Shown: positions 54,541 through 62,017 of the stretch, piece by piece | Layout: each line of letters begins with the position of its first letter | Numbering within the stretch: position 1 is the stretch's first letter | The notes under the pieces: model-generated | Seen by the model: the letters and a program-made list of their open reading frames with translations, nothing else | What the model was told of the DNA's origin: nothing | Databases searched by the model: none | Made by a program: the position numbers and the translations under genes | Assembly (NCBI RefSeq): GCF_900115245.1 | Contig: NZ_FOVT01000001.1 | Location: forward strand, 496,001-560,000 | Direction: 5' to 3' | DNA from: Mesorhizobium sp. NFR06 | GTDB lineage: Bacteria > Pseudomonadota > Alphaproteobacteria > Rhizobiales > Rhizobiaceae | Length of the DNA stretch: 64,000 nucleotides

Positions 54541-54831
54541 TCACCAGCGGCGCCAGTGGTGCCAGCGGTGGTAAGGATGCCAGACCGGGCCGATATAGAC
54601 GCGCGGTCCGCCCCAGTAATAGTAGCCGGGATAGATCACGCGGCGACTGGGGACACAGCGGCCCCAGTAGTTGGGATGCCAGCCCGGACCGCAACCCCAG
54701 GCAACATGCTCGACAAGCGCCGGCGCCGCGGGTGCGGCCGGCGCGAGCGGCATTGCCGAGGCGGCGCTTGCCGCTGCGGTCCCGCCGACGGCGAGTACCG
54801 CCGCGATCGAATATTTCGTCAGACTGTTCAT
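54541..54831 (-). CDS. Small secreted Gly-Cys-Gly family protein (second copy)
   Basis: The 96-residue precursor with ATG 54831 has a signal peptide MNSLTKYSIAAVLAVGGTAA, an Ala/Pro spacer, then WGCGPGWHPNYWGRCVPSRR and a tail rich in Tyr, Trp, His and Arg (VWHPYHRWHHWRRW). The motif is the same as in the protein at 50317, while the signal and tail differ. Both likely sit in the envelope. Role unknown. It lies downstream of the sigma/anti-sigma/sensor cluster on the same strand and might belong to its regulon. Confidence 0.86.
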   Translation of the reverse strand: MNSLTKYSIAAVLAVGGTAAASAASAMPLAPAAPAAPALVEHVAWGCGPGWHPNYWGRCVPSRRVIYPGYYYWGGPRVYIGPVWHPYHRWHHWRRW

Positions 54832-54940
54832 GGGATGCTCCCGAAAGTTTCGAGGTTGAAGAGAACCTGACCGCCAAAGGCGGTCGCAGGCCTGTCCCTC
54901 TTTCCCTTGAACGGTGCGTGCTCGTCCTTTCCGTCGCTGC

Positions 54941-55381
54941 CTACGGCGATTTTTTTGCGGGCGGCTGCCAGCCCGCACGCCGCAGCAGGGCATCGGCCAG
55001 CAACTGACGGTCCTGCGGTGAGCTCGACGCCGCGAATTCGATGATGCGCTGCTCCAGCCGGGTGCGGATGGTGGCATCGGCATTGCGCGCGCGCTCGAGC
55101 GCTGCCGCAAGGGCGGTGGTGTCGAGCGTCGGCTGCCGCAGCAGATTCGCCGCCTCACGCCGCGCGGCCTGGCCGTCGAGGATCACGTCCCGCGATTCCC
55201 TGCGCACCTCGCGCAGCGCCTGGCGAAACAGCTTGCGGTCGGCGGCAGGCAGCCGGCCGCCCGCCGCTTCCAGCGAATAGCCCGGATTGGATTTGCCGAT
55301 CAGCCAGCCTGCGCCGCCGGCGAGCGCGCCGATCAGAAAGACGTTGAGCACCAAGGATGCCGCGACGAGACGGGGGTTCAT
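54941..55381 (-). CDS. Periplasmic heavy-metal-sensor-like protein (CnrX/ZraP type), membrane-anchored
   Basis: A 146-residue protein starting at ATG 55381, overlapping the anti-sigma stop (ATGA). Residues 7-28 (AASLVLNVFLIGALAGGAGW) anchor it in the membrane. The rest is a long helical hairpin with LPAADRKLFRQALREVRRES, ALERARNADATIRTRLEQRI and SSPQDRQLLADALLRRAGW, the LTxxQ-like pattern of the Spy/CnrX/ZraP periplasmic fold. These sense metals or envelope stress. Next to an ECF sigma and its anti-sigma it is probably the signal-receiving arm. Confidence 0.87.
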   Translation of the reverse strand: MNPRLVAASLVLNVFLIGALAGGAGWLIGKSNPGYSLEAAGGRLPAADRKLFRQALREVRRESRDVILDGQAARREAANLLRQPTLDTTALAAALERARNADATIRTRLEQRIIEFAASSSPQDRQLLADALLRRAGWQPPAKKSP

Positions 55382-55833
55382 AGGTCCTCCTCGGCCTGGT
55401 CGGCGTCGGGACCGGCATCGCCGAACGACGTCGCATTGGCATCCATCACATAATGGTCGGAGGCAGCGTCCGGGGTAACGACCATCACCAGCGCCAACCC
55501 GGCCACGGCGCCGGCGAGGCCGACACCCGCAAGCCCGAAGCCCAGCCACCAGAACCGCCGGCTGCGCACATGCCTGACCTCGCTCGCCGCCCGGGCGACA
55601 ATCGCGCCATGCAGCGCCAGGCTGGGTGCTTCGACCCGGTGCCGGTCGAGGAGGGCGTCGAGCCTGCCGGCGCGCGCCAGGATGGCGCGGCCTTCCTCGC
55701 TATCGGCAAACGACGAGGCGGCTGCCTGCTCGGCCGCCGGCCAGCGATGCAACGCGCCGCCATAGGCATCCGCCAGCGCGGCGAAGCGCCGGGCATCCAT
55801 CGGCCCGCCTGTGCTCTTTCTTCCGTCAGCCAT
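55378..55833 (-). CDS. Probable anti-sigma factor, single-pass membrane protein
   Basis: A 151-residue protein with ATG 55833 after GGAAGGGGGAACG. The N-terminal 90 residues are cytoplasmic and helical (DARRFAALADAYGGALHRWP). One membrane segment, FGLAGVGLAGAVAGLALVMV, lies around residues 98-118, and a short acidic tail faces the periplasm. It has no cysteine, so it lacks the zinc-binding HxxxCxxC motif of ZAS anti-sigma factors. Its role is inferred from its place between the ECF sigma and the periplasmic sensor gene. Confidence 0.78.
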   Translation of the reverse strand: MADGRKSTGGPMDARRFAALADAYGGALHRWPAAEQAAASSFADSEEGRAILARAGRLDALLDRHRVEAPSLALHGAIVARAASEVRHVRSRRFWWLGFGLAGVGLAGAVAGLALVMVVTPDAASDHYVMDANATSFGDAGPDADQAEEDL

Positions 55834-55906
55834 TTCGTTCCCCCTTCCACCATCTTGACGTGGCCCCCCACGCGTTGCCCGCAAAGCCGGCAATTTCCTC
55901 GCTCTC

Positions 55907-56449
55907 TCAGTCATCGCCATCGTCTCCGGCGAGCATGGCCTGCAAAGCGCGACGACCGCGCGCCAGCAGGCTCTCCAAGGCATCGACGCTGACTTGCATG
56001 GCGCCGGCGGCCTCGATGTTGGACAGCTCCTGATAATAAACCAGCACGATCGCCTCGCGCTGGCGCGGCGCGATGCGCTGCAGTGCTTGGCTGATCCGCC
56101 GCGCTTCGTCGCCCGGCATGGCATCGGGAAGCGGCGCCGCATCGGCCACCTTCGGCAATTCGTCCGTCGTCCATTCGCGCCGGCGCCGCAGCCGATCGTA
56201 GCAAAGGTTGAGCGCGACGCGGTGGATCCAGGTGTCGAAGCGCGCGTGCCCCTGGCGCCAGCCCGAGGCATGGCGCCAGATGCGCACGAAGGTCTCCTGG
56301 GCGACGTCCTCGGCCTCCGCCGCGTCGCCGAGCATCCGGTTGGCCAGAGCCAGGATGCGCGGCAGCTTGCGCGCCACCATCGCCTGCACGGCGGCGGGGT
56401 CGCCGGCACCGACGCGGCGAACCAGTTCCTCGTCCGGATCGGCGCCCAT
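55907..56449 (-). CDS. ECF-subfamily RNA polymerase sigma factor
   Basis: A 180-residue sigma-70 family protein; I choose ATG 56449 with GGGAGCG nine bases upstream. Region 2 is LALANRMLGDAAEAEDVAQE and FVRIWRHASGWRQG with RFDTWIHRVALNLCYDRLRR, and region 4 is IAPRQREAIVLVYYQELSNI followed by EAAGAMQVSVDALESLLARG. It directs RNA polymerase to a small regulon in answer to an envelope signal. It is encoded before the anti-sigma and sensor genes and after the EF-hand protein gene. Confidence 0.94.
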   Translation of the reverse strand: MGADPDEELVRRVGAGDPAAVQAMVARKLPRILALANRMLGDAAEAEDVAQETFVRIWRHASGWRQGHARFDTWIHRVALNLCYDRLRRRREWTTDELPKVADAAPLPDAMPGDEARRISQALQRIAPRQREAIVLVYYQELSNIEAAGAMQVSVDALESLLARGRRALQAMLAGDDGDD

Positions 56450-56494
56450 CAAGCTGGGCGCTCCCAATGATCATCGTGCCGCATAACCTCTCGG

Positions 56495-56923
56495 TCATTG
56501 CTCCTGATTGGGAGCGGTTTTGTGGCCCGGCCTCTCGTCGGCGCCGAGGGCGCCGTCGCCGTTCTTGTCGAGCCTGGCGAAGCGCTTGGCGAGCAAGGCG
56601 TCGAGCTCGGCCTTGTCGACGAGGCCATCCTTGTCGGCGTCCATGCGCGCGAAGGATTTGGCTGGATCGCCCTTGGCCTTGCGATCAGTCTGGAACGCCG
56701 TCCATTCGGCAAGGCTGACCTTGCCGTCATTGTCCGTATCCGCGCGCATGAAAGCCTTCTCCCGACGCGTCTCGAACTTTTCCAGCGTCAGGCCGGACTT
56801 GGCGGCGGGAGCCGAGGTGGCCGGCGTCGGCTGCGCCGGCGCAGGGGTCGGCGTCGTTGTCTGGGCGACCGCGGCCGCGGTCTGCAAACCGAGGGCAACG
56901 ACGAATATCGTGTGGCGGATCAT
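56495..56923 (-). CDS. Exported EF-hand calcium-binding protein
   Basis: A 142-residue precursor: signal peptide MIRHTIFVVALGLQTAAAVA, then a Thr/Pro/Ala linker to about residue 40, then three EF-hand loops: DTDNDGKVSLAE, DADKDGLVDKAE and DKNGDGALGADE. Oxygen ligands at positions 1, 3, 5 and 12 are in place in the first two loops. It should bind calcium (or another divalent metal) in the periplasm. It lies just upstream of the sigma factor gene on the same strand and may be a target or a metal buffer for that system. Confidence 0.92.
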   Translation of the reverse strand: MIRHTIFVVALGLQTAAAVAQTTTPTPAPAQPTPATSAPAAKSGLTLEKFETRREKAFMRADTDNDGKVSLAEWTAFQTDRKAKGDPAKSFARMDADKDGLVDKAELDALLAKRFARLDKNGDGALGADERPGHKTAPNQEQ

Positions 56924-57073
56924 GCTCTCGTCTCCGGTTGGGCGGGGCCATTGGCGGCCACGCTTCAGCCGTTGAACGCGGCGACGAGCAAAATCCGTCG
57001 GTCTCTTTTTCGACCGGACAATGGGTCCATCGTATCCGGCGTGGCCGGGCCGGGCCCGAAGGAGAAGCGACCG

Positions 57074-57262
57074 CTATTTCGGTTGATCGACCACCACCAG
57101 CTGGTCCGGCTTGAAACCTGCATGTTGCGGGGTCCAGACGTCGCCCTCGCGGTTGAACCAGTGGCACAGATACGTGCCCGAGGCCGCGCCGTCGCTGACG
57201 GTCATGTCGGGGCCTCCGGATTTCAGCCTGACGACGTCTCCGGTCTTGAAACTATTGGGCAT
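57074..57262 (-). CDS. YodC-like DUF2158 small protein
   Basis: A 62-residue protein starting at ATG 57262 after GGGAGGTCAAA. FKTGDVVRLKSGGPDMTV and YLCHWFNREGDVWTPQHAGF are the usual DUF2158 features; YodC of E. coli is about the same size. A small SH3-like beta barrel is expected. Its function is unknown. Confidence 0.9.
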   Translation of the reverse strand: MPNSFKTGDVVRLKSGGPDMTVSDGAASGTYLCHWFNREGDVWTPQHAGFKPDQLVVVDQPK

Positions 57263-57547
57263 TTTGACCTCCCATGCTGAGGCCATGAGTTTTCCACCAA
57301 ACCTGAGTCGCGACAATGGTCGATGCAGCTCGACCGTTCGGCGCAGAAAACCGGGAGGGAAGAAACTGGTGCGTTGCGTGACTCGATCATGCGGCCCAAG
57401 CATGACGAATTAGCGGGCGCGGGAGCAGGATTGCCTCCAGCCGCTTGCAGCCCGGAAGCGCCCGTTCCGCTTTCGGCCGCTGTGCAAAGCAGGTCGCCAG
57501 GCCGCACGCGAAGCGCATGGGAGAGGGCATCGTTGCAACCGCGACGA

Positions 57548-59371
57548 TCACTCCGGCACCCCGGCGATGCCCAGCGCCTCGACGTAACGCTCGGCGAACA
57601 CCTTGTCCCGCCACGGGTTGATCTGTCTCTGCAGGGTGAGCGTGAAGGTCGGGAACGCCTCCATCAGCCGCCGAGCCGCCGCCTGCGCCTCGTCCAGCCG
57701 GTTGAGTTTGACCAGCGCCATGATCACCACCCGGTGCGAGGTGCCGTAGTTCGGCATCTCCTGCAGCGCGCGTGCTCCCCATGCCAGCGCTTCCTCATAG
57801 CGCTCGAGCATCAGGTAGCTCATCCCGATGCCGGAGAGCGCGATGCCCTTCTCTGGGTCGACCGGGCTCAGCCGCATTGCCCTGTGAAAGTGCTCGATCG
57901 CGACGAGCGGGCGGCTGGAATGTGCGTTCACCCAGCCGCTGCTCGTATGGCCCTGCGCCGAATTGGGGTTGAGCAACAGGGATCTCTCTATCGTGCCCAA
58001 CGCCATCTCGTAGTCCTTCGCGCTGTAGGCGAGCACCTGCGCGGCGAAGCGTAGGCTGGTGGGGTCGTCGCGCGCTTCCGCCAGTACCTCGCGCGCCATG
58101 CGCACGGCGACCCGGACATCGTCGGGCTCGTGCCAGCACTGGCTCACGGATACGCTGCGGATATAGGCGCCCAGCCCCTTTGCCAGGTTGAAGCCAGGGT
58201 CGATGCTGAGCGCCTCGTTGGTGAGCCGGCGCACGTCGGCAAAGCCTTCGCGCGTCATGCTGTAGAAGCGCGGCAGCGCGCGAAGATAGAGGTCGTAGGC
58301 GCTGATGTAGTCCGTTGGCTTCATGCGCGCCTGCTTGATCTGCTCCAGCCGGATGCTCGGCTCGACAGCGCCGACGACGCTCTCGGTCACCTTGTCCTGC
58401 AGGTCGAAGATGTCGCCCACGTCGCCCTCGAAGCGGTCGGCCCAGACATGGTGTCCGCTGATCGCATCCACCAGCTGCCCACTGATGCGAACCCGCGATC
58501 CTGCTCTGCGGATGCTGCCTTCGAGCACGTAGCGGACGCCCAGCTCGCGCCCAACCTGGCGCAGGTCCACCGCCCGGCCCTTGTAGGTGAAGGACGAGTT
58601 TCGAGCGATCACGAAGAAGGAGTTCACACGGCTCAATCCCGTGATGATGTCCTCCACCAGCCCGTCGGCGAAGTATTCCTGGTCGGGGTCTCCGCTCATG
58701 TTGGTGAAAGGCAGAACCGCGATCGAGGGTTTCTCGGGCAGGGGAGGCGGCGCAGCCACCGAGGCGCTGGCGTCGGTCTCGACGCGATAGGCGCGCACAG
58801 GCCGCTCGATGTTCTTGAGGCGCAGGTCGCCGAGCAGCGTGAAGCCGCAGTCGAGCTTGCCCTGAAGGTGGTCGTATGCGGTGCCCGAGACGACCACGGT
58901 GCCAGGATCGGCGATGCTTTCGAGGCGGGCGGCGATGTTGACCCCGTCGCCGTAGAGGTCGCCGTCCTCCTCGCAGACCACGTCGCCCAGATTGACGCCG
59001 ATGCGGAAGCGAATCCGCTCTTCCTCGGGCGTCTCCGCCTCGTGCTCTGCCAGGGCCTGCTGGATCGCCATCGCCGAGGTCACCGCGTTAACGACGCTCG
59101 CGAACTCGCACAGCATGCCGTCGCCGGTAAGCTTGACGATCCGACCCTGGTGCTCGGAGACCAGCGGCTCGAGGAGGTCCTTGCGGTAGATCTTCAGCCG
59201 CTCGAGCGTGCCGCGCTCGTCGCGCTCCGTCAGTCGCGAATAACCGACCACGTCGCAAGCCATGATCGCTGCCAGGTGACGCTGCGTGGTCATCGCACCG
59301 CTCGGCAAAGCGCCTGCACGCGGGCCCCCCCGCGTCCATGTCCGGCCAACTTCCAGACGCCTCACCTGCAT
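57548..59371 (-). CDS. Class III adenylate/guanylate cyclase with TolB-like and TPR domains
   Basis: I choose the ATG at 59371 (GGGAGAG nine bases before); ATG at 59380 or at the MTTQRHLAAIM codon are alternatives. The 607-residue protein has a cyclase catalytic domain at about 30-200, with metal-binding aspartates in ACDVVGYSRL (D40) and KLTGDGMLCEF (D84), and YGDGVNIAARLESIADPGTV. A TolB/FlgO-like domain follows (SIAVLPFTNMSGDPDQEYFA, then DGLVEDIITGLSR), and TPR-like repeats fill the rest. It makes cyclic AMP or GMP in the cytoplasm. Many such paralogues occur in rhizobia; this signal is unknown. Confidence 0.92.
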   Translation of the reverse strand: MQVRRLEVGRTWTRGGPRAGALPSGAMTTQRHLAAIMACDVVGYSRLTERDERGTLERLKIYRKDLLEPLVSEHQGRIVKLTGDGMLCEFASVVNAVTSAMAIQQALAEHEAETPEEERIRFRIGVNLGDVVCEEDGDLYGDGVNIAARLESIADPGTVVVSGTAYDHLQGKLDCGFTLLGDLRLKNIERPVRAYRVETDASASVAAPPPLPEKPSIAVLPFTNMSGDPDQEYFADGLVEDIITGLSRVNSFFVIARNSSFTYKGRAVDLRQVGRELGVRYVLEGSIRRAGSRVRISGQLVDAISGHHVWADRFEGDVGDIFDLQDKVTESVVGAVEPSIRLEQIKQARMKPTDYISAYDLYLRALPRFYSMTREGFADVRRLTNEALSIDPGFNLAKGLGAYIRSVSVSQCWHEPDDVRVAVRMAREVLAEARDDPTSLRFAAQVLAYSAKDYEMALGTIERSLLLNPNSAQGHTSSGWVNAHSSRPLVAIEHFHRAMRLSPVDPEKGIALSGIGMSYLMLERYEEALAWGARALQEMPNYGTSHRVVIMALVKLNRLDEAQAAARRLMEAFPTFTLTLQRQINPWRDKVFAERYVEALGIAGVPE

Positions 59372-59791
59372 GGTATCCATCTCTCCCAGTCTCCGCCGGT
59401 CGCCGATACAGGACGGAGAACGCAGCCTGACCTTGCCCTCACAATACTTCGCTATCCCGCTTGCGAGGCGTGGAGCGTTCCAGTCGCGCGCTAACAGCCA
59501 ACCGTCGACACGCCCACGCAGCCCCTCTGGGGACGCTGAAACGCCACTTCCAGAAGGGCGGGGATATTCCCTGCCCTGTGTAACCGGTTGACGCCACTGC
59601 GGCGGTGCTTTTGTATCGGGCATCACACCAGACATTCGCGCTCGGAGGCGCTGAGGTCGGCTAGCGGCGCAATCCGGCTGTCCGACGCCGGAGTGTGTCC
59701 GCTTGAGGCGACCCCCGGGTCGGTTTGTGGCGAATCCAGATCCGCCCAACAGGTGTATGGTGTTGGAAACAACAGGCTTTTAGGAATGGAC
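59372..59791. other. Intergenic region without recognised features
   Basis: About 420 bases between the cyclase gene and the tRNA. I see no gene with good coding signals, no repeat shared with the rest of the window and no clear promoter boxes. It must hold the cyclase promoter on the minus strand. Confidence 0.4.
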
Positions 59792-59867
59792 TGGTGCCGC
59801 TTGCGTGACTCGAACACGCGACCCCATCATTACGAATGATGTGCTCTACCAACTGAGCTAAAGCGGC
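59792..59867 (-). tRNA. tRNA-Thr (anticodon CGT)
   Basis: On the minus strand GCCGCTT pairs with AAGCGGC as acceptor stem (59861-59867 with 59796-59802), followed by discriminator A and an encoded CCA (59792-59794). The D arm is GCTCAGTTGGTAGAGC, the anticodon stem CATCA/TGATG with loop TTCGTAA (anticodon CGT, reading ACG), and the T arm GCGTGTTCGAGTCACGC. All arms pair fully. No duplicate of its 3' end or integrase is nearby, so it does not mark an island here. Confidence 0.97.
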
Positions 59868-60152
59868 CCGGGAAGCATCGCGCTTCCAGAATGGCTGCGT
59901 GATAGACTCAACCGCTCGCTAATTCAAGATGGCTGCGGCGAATTCCGGCCCGGGATTTGCGGCATATGAGTGCGGCCGGCATCCACGGGCTTTTTCGCGA
60001 GCGGGCTGCTTTTACACCCGGATGACCGCACGGGCCGCGCCGGCGGTGACGAAAAATGTTGATTCTTCAACAGAAAATGCAGAAATGGCTTTGAATGTGG
60101 CAAGGCGCGGCCGTTGATTGATCGCTCGCCTGGGCCTAACGATCAGGGAACT

Positions 60153-61376
60153 GTGAGCGAACGCGCAGAGGGAGCTCGCTTGGACGCCATCGAGAAAGCG
60201 ATCCGCAATGCCTTCGAGAAAGGCAATGCCGAGGACAGGGCGTTTCGCGAGAGGGTCTATCGATCCGCCTTTGCCGCGCTCGACCGTGTCCTGCAGGCCA
60301 ATCCGAACGTCACGGTGGAAGCCGCCATCACCCGCCGCAAGGCGGTGCAGGCCAAGATCACCGAGATCGAGTCCGAATTCCTGCCGGCCGTCCCCGATGT
60401 GACCCTGCCGCCGGAGAACGTCGCGTCGGCCGGCAATGCAGCGAAAGGCCAACGCGCCGACGCTCCGGCCGCGTCTCCCGCCCCGTGGGTCGACGCGCCG
60501 CTGCCACCATCGCAAACGGCGTCGTCGCCTTCGATCACCGTTGACGGCCCGGTACAGCCCGATGCGTCGGACCTGCCGCGCTCGCGCGTGCTGCCGCGTG
60601 TGCCGGACATCATGCCGGATGAGACGGCGCTTCCCGATGCGCCGTTGCTCGATGATTCGCCGGGAGCTCCCGTCGGCAACGGCGCCGAGGTCGCGCCTGA
60701 CCGCGACGAGCGGCGGATCCGAGGGCGGCGCCTGCCGCTGACCGCCATCTTCGTCGTCGCGACGCTGCTCGCGGCGGTCGGCATCGGCGGCTATTTCGCG
60801 ATCCAGACCGGGGTCTTCAAGACGGCCGCTCAGCTCGACACCGGACCGCCGGAACCGACGCCGACGCTAGACAGCGAGGACTCCTCGCAGCCGGCCGAGG
60901 CCGGCTCGCCGCAGAAGCCGGGCGAAGCCGACCAGTCGAAGAACTGGATCAACGTCTTTTCGCCCGCCGATCCAACCCATGTCAGCGCGCCCTCCGACGC
61001 CGGTGCCGAGGTGATGAAGGACGACACCGGTCAGTTCCTGCGCATCCGCTCGGGCGCGTCGGGCTCGGCCATTGCTTTCGATGTCGGCCAGGGCATTCTG
61101 GAGAAGCTTGCCGGCAAACATGCCATGTTCGACATCGTCGCCCGCTCGGAAGAGGGCAAGGAAACGCAGATATCGGTCGACTGCAATTTTGGCGATCTCG
61201 GCGACTGCGGCCGCAAGCGCTACGCGGTCGGCCACGAGCGCAACGAATATCTGTTCGACGTGCAGTTCCCGAACAAGCACCCGGGCGCCGCCGGCACCAT
61301 CGCCGTCAACTCCGATTTCGACAAGCAGGGCAAGTCGGTCGACATCTACGAGATCCGCGTTTCGATCGCGGAATAA
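60153..61376 (+). CDS. Single-pass membrane protein of unknown function, rhizobial type
   Basis: I prefer the GTG at 60153 behind CAGGGAACT; a TTG at 60114 is also possible. The 407-residue protein has a cytoplasmic N-terminus with coiled-coil-like DAIEKAIRNAFEKGNAEDRA, a long Pro/Ala/Asp-rich spacer, one membrane segment LTAIFVVATLLAAVGIGGYF near residue 210, and an extracytoplasmic domain that ends in a compact beta-rich fold (LRIRSGASGSAIAFDVGQGI, QISVDCNFGDLGDCGRKRYA). The last domain looks like a carbohydrate-binding or jelly-roll fold. I do not know its role. Confidence 0.83.
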   Translation: MSERAEGARLDAIEKAIRNAFEKGNAEDRAFRERVYRSAFAALDRVLQANPNVTVEAAITRRKAVQAKITEIESEFLPAVPDVTLPPENVASAGNAAKGQRADAPAASPAPWVDAPLPPSQTASSPSITVDGPVQPDASDLPRSRVLPRVPDIMPDETALPDAPLLDDSPGAPVGNGAEVAPDRDERRIRGRRLPLTAIFVVATLLAAVGIGGYFAIQTGVFKTAAQLDTGPPEPTPTLDSEDSSQPAEAGSPQKPGEADQSKNWINVFSPADPTHVSAPSDAGAEVMKDDTGQFLRIRSGASGSAIAFDVGQGILEKLAGKHAMFDIVARSEEGKETQISVDCNFGDLGDCGRKRYAVGHERNEYLFDVQFPNKHPGAAGTIAVNSDFDKQGKSVDIYEIRVSIAE

Positions 61377-61497
61377 TCGTCGCGACGCTTTCGTTTCTCC
61401 TGTCGGGGCGCGACGAATCGCGGGCGTCTCTTTATTCGTCGAGCGTGTATTCCGACGATGTAAGGAGTTTGGCGCCCACGGCCACTTGGAGGAGAAA

Positions 61498-61908
61498 ATG
61501 AGTGCTTCTCGTCCTCAGACGAACGACGCCGAATTGATCAGGGCATTGGTCGAACAATGGGCCGAGGCCGTCCGCCGAAAGGATATGGACGGCATTCTGC
61601 GCCATCACGCACCGGACTTCATCATGTTCGACGTGCCGCCGCCGCTGCAATCCAGAGGCATCGAGGCTTATCGCGACACCTGGCCGCTGTTCTTCGCCGC
61701 CTCGCCGCAGCCGCCTGTCTTCGAGATCGTCGATCTGAAGATCACGGCCGGCACCGACGTGGCATTCGCGATCGCGCTGATGCGCTGCCTGGTCGTAGCG
61801 GACGGCAAATCAAGCGATCTCGATTTTCGGCTGACCATCGGCTTCGAGAAGATCGCTGGCCAGTGGACCTTCATGCACGAACATCATTCCGTGCCGGCGA
61901 CCGACTGA
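61498..61908 (+). CDS. NTF2-like/SnoaL-type protein (SgcJ/EcaC family)
   Basis: The ATG at 61498 has the strong site GGAGGAGAAA. The 136-residue protein has the cone-shaped NTF2 fold pattern: LIRALVEQWAEAVRRKDMDG, ILRHHAPDFIMFDVPPPLQS, GIEAYRDTWPLFFAAS and GQWTFMHEHHSVP at the end. The family includes polyketide-associated hydrolases and many proteins of unknown role. The substrate cannot be told. It stands alone, followed by a palindromic repeat. Confidence 0.88.
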   Translation: MSASRPQTNDAELIRALVEQWAEAVRRKDMDGILRHHAPDFIMFDVPPPLQSRGIEAYRDTWPLFFAASPQPPVFEIVDLKITAGTDVAFAIALMRCLVVADGKSSDLDFRLTIGFEKIAGQWTFMHEHHSVPATD

Positions 61909-61915
61909 CCTTGTT

Positions 61916-62017
61916 GGAGCAATTCCAGGAAAAGTGTGAACAGGTTTTGCGTCCGCAATTGCATCAAACAAGGGGGCAGAGCGGTACGCCGTTTCCGTGA
62001 AACGGTAAAACGCTCTA
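61916..62017. repeat. Palindromic intergenic repeat, family D, at a convergent gene end
   Basis: The element begins GGAGCAATTCCAGGAAAAGT and ends with the hairpin AGAGCG...CGCTCT (61978-61983 with 62011-62016), inside which CCGTTTC-CGT-GAAACGG (61989-62005) pairs exactly. I recall similar sequences as frequent intergenic elements in rhizobia. It covers the stop codon of the ligase gene and could end transcription from both sides. Confidence 0.75.

Noticed and set aside
58130-59494. 454-codon plus-strand frame over the cyclase gene
   Set aside because: Antisense to a clear class III cyclase domain; no recognisable fold.
59792-59867. tRNA-Thr as an integration site of a mobile island
   Set aside because: No integrase, no repeat of the tRNA 3' end and no change in gene style was seen on either side within the window.
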